The notes beneath the pieces were generated by a model. It saw only the letters and a list, made by a program, of their open reading frames with translations, did not search any database and was not told the DNA's origin. Position numbers and translations under genes: made by a program. This document shows, piece after piece, positions 51,873 to 60,912 of a stretch of 64,000 nucleotides of DNA; position 1 is the stretch's first letter, and the number at the start of each line of letters is the position of its first letter. The stretch lies in the NCBI RefSeq assembly GCF_013456555.2, contig NZ_CP059154.1:744001-808000 (forward strand), in the 5' to 3' direction. Source of the DNA: Natrinema zhouii. GTDB lineage: Archaea; Halobacteriota; Halobacteria; Halobacteriales; Natrialbaceae.

Positions 51873-52262
51873 ATGGCAAAGGATACCGTCAGGTACCCCG
51901 ACGACGTGGTCACGGAGATCGACGCGCTCGTCGAAGACGGTATGTTCGAGAGTAAATCCGAGTTCTATCGGTTCTCCGCGGAGTACGTTCTCGGTCTGAT
52001 CGATTCGGACCACGAGGTCAAGACGTTCAACTTCGACGAAATCAAGTCCGAACTCGATATCAGCGACCGCGACCACGCCAAAGCGCTCGGAACCGACGGT
52101 GGCACCTTCTTCCTCGACGCCGTGATAAATGTCCGGAAACACGGCCTGCGCGGCAACTACGAGGCCGCCGAACGATTCATCGACACCCACTACGACGAGA
52201 CCGATCAGGAGTGTATCATCCTCGAGGAACTGCTCGGAACCTACCGCGACAAATCGGTATAG
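51873..52262 (+). CDS. Ribbon-helix-helix (CopG-like) regulator
   Basis: 129 residues. KDTVRYPDDVVTEIDALVED then GMFESKSEFYRFSAEYVLGL is a ribbon-helix-helix DNA-binding unit, followed by a ~75-residue C-terminal domain (ISDRDHAKALGTDGGTFFLD, KHGLRGNYEAAERFIDTHYD). RHH proteins of this longer type occur in haloarchaea, some linked to cell-division control, but no ftsZ is adjacent here. It is probably a homodimeric repressor; targets unknown. Confidence 0.85.
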   Translation: MAKDTVRYPDDVVTEIDALVEDGMFESKSEFYRFSAEYVLGLIDSDHEVKTFNFDEIKSELDISDRDHAKALGTDGGTFFLDAVINVRKHGLRGNYEAAERFIDTHYDETDQECIILEELLGTYRDKSV

Positions 52263-52337
52263 AACGGACTCCTCCCAGATACCAGACCGTACTGCAATCG
52301 AGTAGCGGAACCGATCACACGCATCGACTGCCGACTG

Positions 52338-53963
52338 TTATTTCGTCTGCCGAAACGGCTCGCCGAGCGCCGCCAGATCGACGTGGTCGCGAACGAGCCG
52401 AGCCGCGTTATCGTAAGGGGTCTCGCCGGTTGCATCAGTCGCTGCTATCGACGCTGCTGTGACAGCATCCCCGGGCGTCGGCCGATCGACGCCCGCTTCG
52501 GCCGCGACGTGATCGAGAAACGCCGTTCGAACCGACTCGTTGTCGAACAGACCGTGCAGATAAGTTCCCAGCACCTGCCCGCGGGCGGCGCTCGAGTCCC
52601 CGAGCGGCCGATTCACGTCCTCGAGCGCCCGCGTCCGGCCGGCGTGGATCTCGTAGCCCGACGCGGGACCCGTGGCACCCTCGAGTAGCGGCGATGCGTC
52701 CCCGTCGGCGGAAAGCGTCGTCTGCTCGAGGTGTTTGTCACCCTCGAAGCGTGTCTCGACCGGCAGCAGACCCAGTCCCTCGACGACGTCGTCCTCGCCG
52801 GTCCCCTCGAGCGCGGCGTTGGTGATCCGCTCGCCGAGCAGTTGGTAGCCGCCGCAGACGCCGACGATCGGCCCGTCGAACCCCGCGAGCGCGTCGGCGA
52901 AGCCGGCGTCGTGGAGCGCCAGCAGGTCGTCGACCGTATTCTTCGTCCCCGGAAGGACGACCGCGTCGGCGTCGACGCCCTCGAGCGGATCGGATGTATT
53001 GCCGCCGACCGGCACGTAAACCACCGAAACGCCGGGTTCGGCCGCCAGCGCCTCGAAGTCGGTCGCGTTCGAAATTCGAGGCAGTCGGGGCACTGCGATC
53101 CGCACTCGGTGGTCCGCTGGGACGCCGTCGTCGTCACCGATAACGCCTCGCTCTTCGGTATCGGGGAGGCCGACGCTGTCCTCCTCGGGAAGCCCGGGGT
53201 CGTCGTAGGGGAGCACGCCCAGAATCGGAACGCCGGTCTTCGACTCGATTTCTTCGATTCCGGGCTCGAGCAGCGAGGGATCGCCCCGGAATTTCGTGAT
53301 GAGCGCGCCGACGATGCGCTCGCGGAGGGCGTCGGGGACGAGTTCGATCGTGCCGTAGAGGCTGGCGAAGGCCCCGCCGCGTTCGATGTCGACCAGCAGG
53401 AGGATGTCGGCGTCGGCGAACCGGGCGGTCTCGACGTTCGCGAGATCCCGATCGTGCAGGTTGATCTCGCCGATGCTGCCCGCGCCCTCGGCGACGATCA
53501 CGTCGTTGTCGGCCGCGAGTCTGTGATACGACTCCTCGGCCGCCTCGCGCGCCCGCTCCCAGTACTCGTCGTAGTAGGTGCCGGCGGGCACGTGGTCGTG
53601 GGCCTCCCCCTGAACCACCAGTTGGCTCTCCCCGTCGCCGCGGGGCTTGAGGAGCACTGGATTGCAGTCCGTGGTAGGGGTCGTGCGGGCCGCTCGAGCC
53701 TGGACGAACTGGGAGACGCCGATTTCGCCCCACTGATCGTCGGTGGTATCGCTGTCGCCTTCGTCACCGTCGCTGTCGGAGTCACCGCGTTCCCGGCCGT
53801 TCGCGTCCGGCCGAACGACGACTCGAGCGTTGTTGCTCATGTTCTGGCCCTTGAACGGCGCGACATCGACTCCGCGATCGGCGAGCAGCCTGCAGAGGCC
53901 GGCGGCGACCGTCGACTTGCCGACGTGGCTCGCGGTTCCGGCGACGAGGAGAGTTCTGGTCAT
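52338..53963 (-). CDS. cbiP: Cobyric acid synthase
   Basis: 541 residues. The N-terminal dethiobiotin-synthetase-like domain starts [20 protein letters not shown], then [20 protein letters not shown] and [20 protein letters not shown]; the C-terminal class I glutaminase has [17 protein letters not shown] with the catalytic Cys and [14 protein letters not shown] with His. A ~25-residue Asp/Ser/Gly-rich insert (about 57-82) separates [10 protein letters not shown] from the GEIG motif. It amidates adenosyl-cobyrinic diamide at four carboxylates in cobalamin synthesis. No other cob gene is adjacent. Confidence 0.95.
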   Translation of the reverse strand: MTRTLLVAGTASHVGKSTVAAGLCRLLADRGVDVAPFKGQNMSNNARVVVRPDANGRERGDSDSDGDEGDSDTTDDQWGEIGVSQFVQARAARTTPTTDCNPVLLKPRGDGESQLVVQGEAHDHVPAGTYYDEYWERAREAAEESYHRLAADNDVIVAEGAGSIGEINLHDRDLANVETARFADADILLLVDIERGGAFASLYGTIELVPDALRERIVGALITKFRGDPSLLEPGIEEIESKTGVPILGVLPYDDPGLPEEDSVGLPDTEERGVIGDDDGVPADHRVRIAVPRLPRISNATDFEALAAEPGVSVVYVPVGGNTSDPLEGVDADAVVLPGTKNTVDDLLALHDAGFADALAGFDGPIVGVCGGYQLLGERITNAALEGTGEDDVVEGLGLLPVETRFEGDKHLEQTTLSADGDASPLLEGATGPASGYEIHAGRTRALEDVNRPLGDSSAARGQVLGTYLHGLFDNESVRTAFLDHVAAEAGVDRPTPGDAVTAASIAATDATGETPYDNAARLVRDHVDLAALGEPFRQTK

Positions 53964-54115
53964 CCGCGTTGGGTGGGACTCGAGTAGCGGGGAGTATCGG
54001 CCTATCGGTTCAGGTTCAGTACTTCAATTCACCGACCGAGTTTCCAAACACATCGTATCTAACCGATTCGCATTTGAGCGAAACGCTTTTTCACGTACCG
54101 GCTGAATTGACGGGT

Positions 54116-54526
54116 ATGGGCACGCCGGATCGAACGTCGACGGGCCTTGAACGCGTTCGAGAGCGATTGAACGTTGTCACCCAGGAGACGCGGTTCGCCC
54201 TCGTACAAGACCTTCTGGGCCATCCTGAGGGACTGCCGACGCTGAAAGAACTCGATTACGTGAACCCGAGCAAGAGCCAAACGACGATCCGGCAGCACCT
54301 CCAGCAGCTCATCGAAGCCGGAATCGTCGAAGAGGTGACCCTCCCGAAAGATTGTCGGCAAAACGACCTCCCGTACAAGTTCTACGGTATCAGCGAGGAG
54401 GGACGGCAGTTCCTCGAGGCGCACGACCTCCTGCGAGCGGAGGAAACGCTCCGCGACATCTATACGCGGGTAGAGAAGACCGACGAGATCGAACGATACG
54501 AGACCGCACCGCGACCTGAACGCTAA
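54116..54526 (+). CDS. ArsR-like winged-helix protein
   Basis: 136 residues from MGTPDRTSTGLERVRERLNV. The DNA-binding part reads VTQETRFALVQDLLGHPEGL, PTLKELDYVNPSKSQTTIRQ, HLQQLIEAGIVEEVTLPKDC, with a C-terminal helix (FLEAHDLLRAEETLRDIYTR) for dimerisation. Common haloarchaeal regulator type. Convergent with the ABC permease gene. Confidence 0.83.
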   Translation: MGTPDRTSTGLERVRERLNVVTQETRFALVQDLLGHPEGLPTLKELDYVNPSKSQTTIRQHLQQLIEAGIVEEVTLPKDCRQNDLPYKFYGISEEGRQFLEAHDLLRAEETLRDIYTRVEKTDEIERYETAPRPER

Positions 54527-54559
54527 GTTCGAGCCGAGATCGCAGCGTCTCCGAACCGA

Positions 54560-56041
54560 CTATTCTGCCCGGTACCGCGCGTCCCAGCGCGGTCCGGCGC
54601 GACTCGAGAGCACGAGCCCGACGATCCCCAGTCCGATTCCGGCGAGCCCGAGAACAATAGCGAGCTCCATGGACGGCGGGACGACGACGAAACCGGCGAC
54701 AAGCGTCGGGACGAGCGCGACGGCGACGCCGACGGTAAACGTCATGAACCGGACGGCATCGAAGAGGAACTCGTTGGGATCGAAGCCAGCGATGAAGACG
54801 GTCAGACCGTAGTAGTACAGCGCGTAGCCGGCCAGCAGTATGGCCCCGACGACGGCGTCGACGAGCGTCGCGTCGAACCAGAGAACCGCTGTGAGGTAGG
54901 GCACCGCGACCGTCGGCGCGCCGACCAGAACGAACGCGATTCGCTTCGCCCGGAAGACATCCGCGATCGAGACGGGGTAGGTGAGGTAGTCCTCGAGCGA
55001 GTCGAACTGCGTCAGCCAGTTGTAGGTCGTAAAGGCCGAGAGGCCGAGGACGCCGCCGAAGAAGATCCCGGGTGAGGGCGCGATGCCGGTGATCGAATCG
55101 ACGACGCCGACGAGCGCGGCCACCAGCGCGAGCAGAATGCTCGCGGAGACGAACGGCTTCCAGACGCCGCCGGAGGAGCGCGCGAGGTCGAGCAGCGTCT
55201 TCGTGACGAGGGGTGCGTTATCGATGGGGAGCACGTCACTGAGTCGTGCGAAGCGATCGGTCGCAGTCCGCGAGGGCCGCCCGTAGGTCGGATCGTAGAT
55301 CGCGAGCGACCCCATCGCGATGACGAGGGTTCCGACGGCCAGCCCGCCCGCGGTGATCGCGGATCCACGCAGCGGAACGAGAACGGACCCGACGAGACCG
55401 AGTCCGCCCATCGCCCAGCCGCCGACGACGGCGAGGCCGATCGCCAGCCCGATGGTCCACGTCGGCGTGCCGCGCGTGCGAACGGCGATCAGCGCGACGG
55501 TGGCGGCCATTCCGACGGCGAAGACGAGGAAGAGCGAGAGCCAGAACAGCCCGACGTCGAGCAGCGTCGCGGCCGACAGTCCGTCCAGGGCCGCGCTCCC
55601 CAGCGCCATCGGCAGTACGAACGCGACACCGTAGAACAGCGCGTCCTTCAGCAGGAACGCACCCAGCAACCGTCGTCTCGAGAGCGGCAGCGTCGTCGAC
55701 GAGGAGAGCAGTAAGGAGAGCCGGCCGAAGACGTTCTCGAGCATGTCGGAGCCGGCGAAGCCGGCGGTGCCGCTATAGAGCCCGAAGGCGAGGGCGAGGA
55801 CGTGAAGGCCGCTCACGATCATCCCCGGCGCGGTGCCGGTTTCGACGAGGGCAAACGTCGCACCCACGGTGAGCAGCGCGATCATGAACGGAAAGAGCGC
55901 GAAGCGCCAGCCCCCGAACAGCTGGGTGTGCATGCGCCACTCCTCGCGGAAGAGAATCGCGAGCAGCCGTCGGAACGAAAGCCCCGAGTTGGCGTGATTC
56001 GAACCCCCTCGAGCCGCGGGCTCGGCTCCGGTTCCGGTCAT
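54560..56041 (-). CDS. ABC transporter permease
   Basis: 493 residues with about 12 hydrophobic segments, beginning after SGLSFRRLLAILFREEWRMH. Architecture resembles the large ABC-2-type exporter permeases. Its ATG overlaps the stop of the ATPase gene by 4 bases, so they form one operon. Substrate unknown. A Gly-rich linker near residues 8-20 is the only disordered part. Confidence 0.85.
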   Translation of the reverse strand: MTGTGAEPAARGGSNHANSGLSFRRLLAILFREEWRMHTQLFGGWRFALFPFMIALLTVGATFALVETGTAPGMIVSGLHVLALAFGLYSGTAGFAGSDMLENVFGRLSLLLSSSTTLPLSRRRLLGAFLLKDALFYGVAFVLPMALGSAALDGLSAATLLDVGLFWLSLFLVFAVGMAATVALIAVRTRGTPTWTIGLAIGLAVVGGWAMGGLGLVGSVLVPLRGSAITAGGLAVGTLVIAMGSLAIYDPTYGRPSRTATDRFARLSDVLPIDNAPLVTKTLLDLARSSGGVWKPFVSASILLALVAALVGVVDSITGIAPSPGIFFGGVLGLSAFTTYNWLTQFDSLEDYLTYPVSIADVFRAKRIAFVLVGAPTVAVPYLTAVLWFDATLVDAVVGAILLAGYALYYYGLTVFIAGFDPNEFLFDAVRFMTFTVGVAVALVPTLVAGFVVVPPSMELAIVLGLAGIGLGIVGLVLSSRAGPRWDARYRAE

Positions 56042-56805
56042 GCGTCCAGCCCGTCCATCTCCTCGAGCGTCGGCACGTCCCGTGCGTTAGCCCCGTTGAC
56101 GCGGTCGAGGAAGAGTTCGAGCAGCGATTCGTCGCCCGCGTCGCCGTCGCTGATCGACCGTTCCGTGACGAGCCGGCCATCGGCGACGATGCCGACGCGG
56201 GTGCAGATGTCCTCGGCGACGTCGATGTTGTGCGTCGAGACGAAGACGGCGTTGTCGCCGGCCGCGTAGGAGACGAGGAACCGCTTGACTTGCTCCTGGA
56301 CAAGCGGATCGAGGTTCGCCAGCGGCTCGTCGATGAAGACCACGTCCGGCTCGTGGATGAACGCCTGCGCGATCATCACCTTCTGTTGTTGGCCCCGGGA
56401 GAGATCGGTGTGCAGCGTGTCGAGCTTGCTCTCGAATCCCAAACGCTCGGCCCACGATGCAGTCTGGTCGGCGACCCGGTCGGGCGACAGATCGCGGACC
56501 TCGCCGACGAATTCGAGGTACTCGCGCGGCGTGAGAAAGCTCGGCGGCGACCCCTGTTCCGGCAGGATGCCGACCCGCCGACGCGTCTCGATCGGCTCCG
56601 TCGTCGGATCGGTCTCGAGGACGCGTACCGTGCCGGCGTCCGGTCGGATCTGTCCCGTCAGCGTCCGGATCGTCGTCGTCTTGCCGGCACCGTTCGGTCC
56701 GAGAAAGCCGTACAGTTCCCCGCGATCGACGGAAAACTCCATCCCGGCCACCGCTTCGACGGATCCGTAGGACTTCCGCAGCCCGTCTACACGAATTGCA
56801 ACCAT
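56038..56805 (-). CDS. ABC transporter ATP-binding protein
   Basis: 255 residues from MVAIRVDGLRKSYGSVEAVA. Walker A LYGFLGPNGAGKTTTIRTLT, Q-loop region VGILPEQGSPPSFLTPREYL, signature LSRGQQQKVMIAQAF, Walker B DVVFIDEPLANLDP and the switch HNIDVAEDICTR are present. A much longer open frame upstream is antisense to nnr. Pairs with the overlapping permease; such pairs export drugs, lipids or peptides. Confidence 0.93.
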   Translation of the reverse strand: MVAIRVDGLRKSYGSVEAVAGMEFSVDRGELYGFLGPNGAGKTTTIRTLTGQIRPDAGTVRVLETDPTTEPIETRRRVGILPEQGSPPSFLTPREYLEFVGEVRDLSPDRVADQTASWAERLGFESKLDTLHTDLSRGQQQKVMIAQAFIHEPDVVFIDEPLANLDPLVQEQVKRFLVSYAAGDNAVFVSTHNIDVAEDICTRVGIVADGRLVTERSISDGDAGDESLLELFLDRVNGANARDVPTLEEMDGLDA

Positions 56806-56869
56806 TGAATGAGAAACTATTCTCACGAATTGATAATAACAATGCTGGTAGCGGAACCGACGAGTTGTT

Positions 56870-56942
56870 GATCCGAACGCGGGTCGCGCGGAATTCCGAT
56901 CCGAACGCGGGTCGCGCGGAATTCCGATCCGAACGCGGGCCG
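56870..56942. repeat. Tandem 28-bp repeats (2.6 copies)
   Basis: GATCCGAACGCGGGTCGCGC then GGAATTCC repeats at 56870-56897 and 56898-56925, with a partial copy to 56942. The array fills the divergent spacer between the ABC operon and nnr. Confidence 0.85.
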
Positions 56943-57021
56943 GCCAGAACTCGCTCGAGGCCGAACACTGCCCAGCCCGCTGTCCGCAATCTTCAACGGT
57001 CGGCCGGTCGAACCCTTGCGT

Positions 57022-58470
57022 ATGATCACAGGCGAGCGAATGGCCGCCGTCGATGCGAACGCCGCGGCACTCGGCGTGCCGCGAAAGCAGCTGATGGAAT
57101 CGAGCGGACACGCGGTCGCCCGGGCGGTTCGGGCGGTCGCGGATCCGGGCGCTCGAGTCGTCGTCGTCGCCGGCCGCGGGAACAACGGCGGGGACGCGTT
57201 CGTCGCCGCCCGGTTTCTGGACGAGTACGACGTGACGACGCTGCTGCTCGGTCGCGCGGACCAGATCGGCACCGAAATCGCTCGCGAGAACTGGGACGCC
57301 CTGCAGCGGTCCGACTACGACACGCGATCGGTGACCGACTCGAGCGAGTTCGCGTCCGACGCAACTGCGCTCGATCTCGATGAAGCGGACGTAATCGTCG
57401 ACGCGATGCTCGGAACGGGGATCAGCGGCGACCTTCGGGAACCGGCGGCCACCGCGGCCCGGGCGATCAACGACGCCGCTACGACCGTCGTCGCGGTCGA
57501 CGTGCCCTCCGGTTTCGACGCCGACGGGGGCGACCACGCGGACAACGCCGTGGAGGCCGACCGCGTCGTCACCTTCCACGACACGAAACCGGGATTGGAC
57601 GAACTCGCGGCCGACGTCACCGTCGCGGACATCGGCATTCCGGACGCCGCCGAGCGATTCGTCGGCCCCGGCGATATCGACCTCGCGCGACCCGACGGCC
57701 GCGCGGGGCGACCCTACATCATCGGCGGCGGTCCCTACACCGGAGCACCGGCGCTCGCGGCACAGGCCGCGCTTCGCGCCAGCGCGGAACTCTCCTTCGT
57801 CGCCGCTCCCGAGTCCGTCGCCGGCGAGATCCAGGGCTACAGCGAGGACCTCATCGTCCAGTCGTACGAGAGCGACGTTCTCACGCCCGAGCGGGCCGAG
57901 GACCTGCTCGAGACCGCGGAACAGTACGACAACGTGGTCGTGCTGGGCCCGGGGCTCGGAACCGCAGACGAGACGCTCGAGGCGGCCCGGCAATTCCTCG
58001 AGTCGTACACCGGTCGCGTCGTCGTCGACGCGGACGCGCTCGAAGTCGTCCCCGACCTCGAGACCGAGGCGACGCTGGTGTGTACGCCCAACCGACGGGA
58101 GCTCGCGGGAATGGGCGGGCCGGACGTCGACGATCTGGCCGACGCGGCCGACGAGATCGAAGCGTTCGCGGCCGAGCTGGGTCACGTCGTGCTCGCGAAG
58201 GGGGCGAACGACGTCATCACCGACGGCGAGCGAACGCGGATCAGTCGCTCGGGAACTGTGGGGATGAAAGTCGGCGGCACCGGCGACACGCTCGCCGGAA
58301 TCGTCGCAGCGCTGCTGGAACACGCCGAACCGCTCGACGCCGCCGCAGCGGGGGCCCACGTCAACGGCGTCGCGGGCGAACGGCTGGCGGAAACACAGGC
58401 GTTCGGTTTTCTCGCGTCCGATATGCTCGAGGAACTTCCCGCGGTCCTCTGGGGTGGTGCGGATGAGTGA
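57022..58470 (+). CDS. nnr: Bifunctional NAD(P)HX epimerase/ADP-dependent dehydratase
   Basis: 482 residues from MITGERMAAVDANAAALGVP. The N-terminal epimerase domain (~1-215) contains VVVVAGRGNNGGDAFVAARF, DVIVDAMLGTGISGDLREPA and VAVDVPSGFDADGG; the C-terminal dehydratase domain (~220-480) contains VVVLGPGLGTADETL, TLVCTPNRRELAGM and GTVGMKVGGTGDTLAGIVAA. Repairs damaged hydrated NAD(P)H. The end overlaps moaC by 8 bases. Confidence 0.95.
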   Translation: MITGERMAAVDANAAALGVPRKQLMESSGHAVARAVRAVADPGARVVVVAGRGNNGGDAFVAARFLDEYDVTTLLLGRADQIGTEIARENWDALQRSDYDTRSVTDSSEFASDATALDLDEADVIVDAMLGTGISGDLREPAATAARAINDAATTVVAVDVPSGFDADGGDHADNAVEADRVVTFHDTKPGLDELAADVTVADIGIPDAAERFVGPGDIDLARPDGRAGRPYIIGGGPYTGAPALAAQAALRASAELSFVAAPESVAGEIQGYSEDLIVQSYESDVLTPERAEDLLETAEQYDNVVVLGPGLGTADETLEAARQFLESYTGRVVVDADALEVVPDLETEATLVCTPNRRELAGMGGPDVDDLADAADEIEAFAAELGHVVLAKGANDVITDGERTRISRSGTVGMKVGGTGDTLAGIVAALLEHAEPLDAAAAGAHVNGVAGERLAETQAFGFLASDMLEELPAVLWGGADE

Positions 58471-58984
58471 GACCCCCGACGAGCAGCCGACGACAGAGGA
58501 GTCCGCGGACGCCGACGATCTCACGCACACCACCGACGATGGCGACGTCCAGATGGTCGACGTCGGCGACAAACCCGACAGCGATCGACGCGCGGTCGCA
58601 GTCGGTGAGATCCGCCTTCAGCCGTCGACGATCGAAGCCATCCGAGACGACGGCATCGGCAAGGGCGATGTCCTCGCGACCGCTCGCGTCGGCGCGATCC
58701 AGGCCGTCAAGCACACGTGGGAGACGATCCCGATGTGCCACCAGATTCCGATCACCAATGTCGACACCGACTTCTCGCTCGCCGAGGACCGGATCGAACT
58801 CCAAGTCGCCGTCGAGACCACCGGGAAGACGGGCTGCGAGATGGAGGCCCTCGAGGGCGTCACGACCGGACTCAACGTCGTCTGGGACATGGTGAAGGCC
58901 GTCGAGAAGGACGAGGACGGGCAGTATCCCGACACGGGTATCGAGAACGTGCGGGTACTCGCGAAGGAGAAACAGCGAGCGTGA
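58463..58984 (+). CDS. moaC: Cyclic pyranopterin monophosphate synthase MoaC
   Basis: 173 residues from MSETPDEQPTTEESADADDL, with an acidic haloarchaeal leader. MVDVGDKPDSDRRAVAVGEI, GKGDVLATARVGAIQAVKHT, PMCHQIPITNVDTDFSL, TGKTGCEMEALEGVTTGLNV and WDMVKAVEKDEDGQYP are the MoaC core. Acts in molybdenum cofactor synthesis. ATG overlaps the nnr stop, so the pair is translationally coupled, an order common in haloarchaea. Confidence 0.96.
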   Translation: MSETPDEQPTTEESADADDLTHTTDDGDVQMVDVGDKPDSDRRAVAVGEIRLQPSTIEAIRDDGIGKGDVLATARVGAIQAVKHTWETIPMCHQIPITNVDTDFSLAEDRIELQVAVETTGKTGCEMEALEGVTTGLNVVWDMVKAVEKDEDGQYPDTGIENVRVLAKEKQRA

Positions 58985-59029
58985 GCGAATGCGTGGTGCC
59001 GACGAAATGGGTTGCAGACGCCGTGCTGT

Positions 59030-59125
59030 GACCGGCACGAGATCGAGTATCCGATCGTGCAGGCACCGATCGGGAGCGCGACGACCCCCGAACTCGAGAA
59101 GGGGCTTCGAACGATATTCAGCTAA
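59030..59125 (+). pseudogene. Nitronate monooxygenase N-terminal relic
   Basis: The frame HEIEYPIVQAPIGSATTPEL then EKGLRTIFS and stop matches the start of the nitronate monooxygenase (2-nitropropane dioxygenase) family, whose proteins begin with a YPIVQAPIGSATTPEL-like FMN-site strand. There is no start codon and everything beyond ~30 residues is missing. Confidence 0.6.
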
Positions 59126-59313
59126 AACGATGTCCAGTTGGCGACGGAAACGTCGTCCATCCGCTCGAAGTGGTCGACGTTCGCGGTTAGTAGTGGGAGT
59201 CGTTCGACCGCTACAGTTGCTCCGACATAGATATCGTGGAGAGCACGAACGTCGGCGGCCCGATCGTTGCCGGCGGGCAACTCACCGCGGACAGTGAGTA
59301 CGGCGGCGTCCAT
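59122..59313 (-). pseudogene. VapC-like PIN-domain toxin relic
   Basis: 63 codons. DIYVGATVAVERLPLLTANV then DHFERMDDVSVANW is the C-terminal end of PIN toxins (DxxIAATAxxxxxPLxTxNxxHF). The N-terminal catalytic Asp region is absent and no vapB antitoxin is nearby. Possibly a truncated toxin gene left in the chromosome; a short start at MDAAVL gives the open frame. Confidence 0.65.
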
Positions 59314-59734
59314 GGGTGTGGAAATGGCGGAAGAATGCGGCGCGTACGGGACCGAAAAGCGACCGCACGTCGGCTACAGCAACCGACGGAGTGCGCGCAG
59401 CGGGAACGTAATAATTGCGATGACGAGGCTAATCGCTTCTTTGAGTATCGACCGTATTGCGTTGATCATACTCAGGATAACGAGAACGAACGGGTTGTCG
59501 ATGCGGCCTGCCGACGCAAGCGACGGGGTCGTCCGCAGTTTAATTCCAACTGACACCGGTACGCTCGGCGCACTTGTCGCTGGCTGGCGGGCGACACGGT
59601 ACGCCTGCATCGACGTTCTCACCGCCTGATCTGTTTCATATGTAAACTACTCGAATATCGCGATGAGAGCATGCGTCGGCGAGAAGGACTTTCGACCACA
59701 AGAACAATAATAGTGTATTACTCTCACCCACGAC
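59314..59734. other. Gene-free stretch upstream of the GlmU-like gene
   Basis: About 420 bases. A minus-strand frame ends MINAIRSILKEAISLVIAII, TFPLRALRRLL (near 59377-59475), hydrophobic and possibly a 31-residue membrane microprotein, but unproven. An AATAATAGTG string about 27 bases before 59735 could be the TATA box of the next gene. Confidence 0.35.
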
Positions 59735-60910
59735 ATGGAAATCCGGTCCGCAGTCGTTCTCGCAGCGGGGGAAGGCGCTCGCCTCCGGCCACTGACGGAA
59801 CATCGGCCGAAGCCGATGCTTCCCGCGGCGACCAAGCCCATTCTCGAGCACGTCTTCGATGCCCTCGTCGACGCCGGTATCACGGAGATTACGGTCGTCG
59901 TCGGCTACGGCCGCACCCACGTGCAGTCGCACTTCGGCTCGACGTACCGTGACGCGTCGATCGACTACGTCGTCCAGGACAAGCAACTCGGAAGCGGCCA
60001 CGCCCTCCTGGAAACCGAATCCATCGTTTCGGGCCCGCAACTCATCCTCAACGGCGATCAACTCGTCGAGCGCGGGGTCATCGAGGACGTCCGCGAGGCA
60101 CACGACAGCGAGGCCGTCGCGACGCTCGGCCTCGTCCGGGACGCGGACGTCGCCAACTACGGCGGCGTGATCCTCGCGGACGACGGCCGTATCACAGAGA
60201 TCGTCGAACGACCCCATGACGACCGAAGTTACCACCTCAACGCGGGCGTCTATGCGTTCGAGCCCGAGCTATTCGAGTACCTCCACGGGCCGGAACCGCA
60301 GTTCAACGAGTACTCGCTCGTCGACGGGATTACGAACGCGATCGACGCCGACGAAATCGTCCGCGGCGTCAACTCCGACGGGTTCTGGATCGACGCGACG
60401 TATCCGTGGGACTTGCTCGAGGTGACGGAGACGCTCCTCGAGAGCGCGGACGGCGTCGAAAGCACGGTATCAGCCGACGCCCGGATCCACGACTCCGCGA
60501 CGGTCGTCGAGCCGGTCGTTATTTCGGCGGACTGCGTCGTCGGTCCGGGGAGCGTCGTCGGGCCGAACGTCGCGCTCGGCGAGAACGCGACGGTGGGGAC
60601 GAACGCCGTCGTCGAGAACAGCGTCGTCGACGTCGACGCGCGTATCGGGTCGAACGCGACGCTGATCGATTGCGTTACCGGCCGCCGCGTCCGGATCGGC
60701 GCGGGCTCGACCATTGTCGGCGGGCCCGGCGACGTCCGAGTCGGCGATCGCGTCCACGAGAACGAGCGCCTGGGCGCGTTGCTCGCGGATCGCGTTCGCG
60801 ACGAGGGCGGCGTGACCTACGCGCCGGGAACGATCGTCGGCTCCGACGCCGTTATCGCCGCCGGCGCGTCAGTCCGCGGGACGATCGGCAGTGAAACGGA
60901 GGTGCAGTGA
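59735..60910 (+). CDS. GlmU-like sugar-1-phosphate nucleotidylyltransferase/acetyltransferase
   Basis: 391 residues. The nucleotidylyltransferase domain (~1-235) starts SAVVLAAGEGARLRPLTEHR PKPMLP (G-x-G-x-R-x-PLT then KP), with VQDKQLGSGHALLETES and ILNGDQLVERGVI. The C-terminal half (~245-391) is a left-handed beta-helix of hexapeptide repeats (VVEPVVISADCVVGPGSVVG, PNVALGENATVGTNAVVENS). Bifunctional archaeal proteins of this kind make UDP-GlcNAc or related nucleotide sugars. glmS follows after 2 bases, and uppP is further downstream, so it belongs to an envelope-precursor operon. Confidence 0.88.
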   Translation: MEIRSAVVLAAGEGARLRPLTEHRPKPMLPAATKPILEHVFDALVDAGITEITVVVGYGRTHVQSHFGSTYRDASIDYVVQDKQLGSGHALLETESIVSGPQLILNGDQLVERGVIEDVREAHDSEAVATLGLVRDADVANYGGVILADDGRITEIVERPHDDRSYHLNAGVYAFEPELFEYLHGPEPQFNEYSLVDGITNAIDADEIVRGVNSDGFWIDATYPWDLLEVTETLLESADGVESTVSADARIHDSATVVEPVVISADCVVGPGSVVGPNVALGENATVGTNAVVENSVVDVDARIGSNATLIDCVTGRRVRIGAGSTIVGGPGDVRVGDRVHENERLGALLADRVRDEGGVTYAPGTIVGSDAVIAAGASVRGTIGSETEVQ

Positions 60911-60912
60911 CG

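Noticed and set aside
56806..58572. Long minus-strand open frame (part of an 844-codon frame) antisense to nnr
   Set aside because: It is an upstream extension of the ABC ATPase frame; composition is shadow-like and it lies opposite a clear nnr gene.
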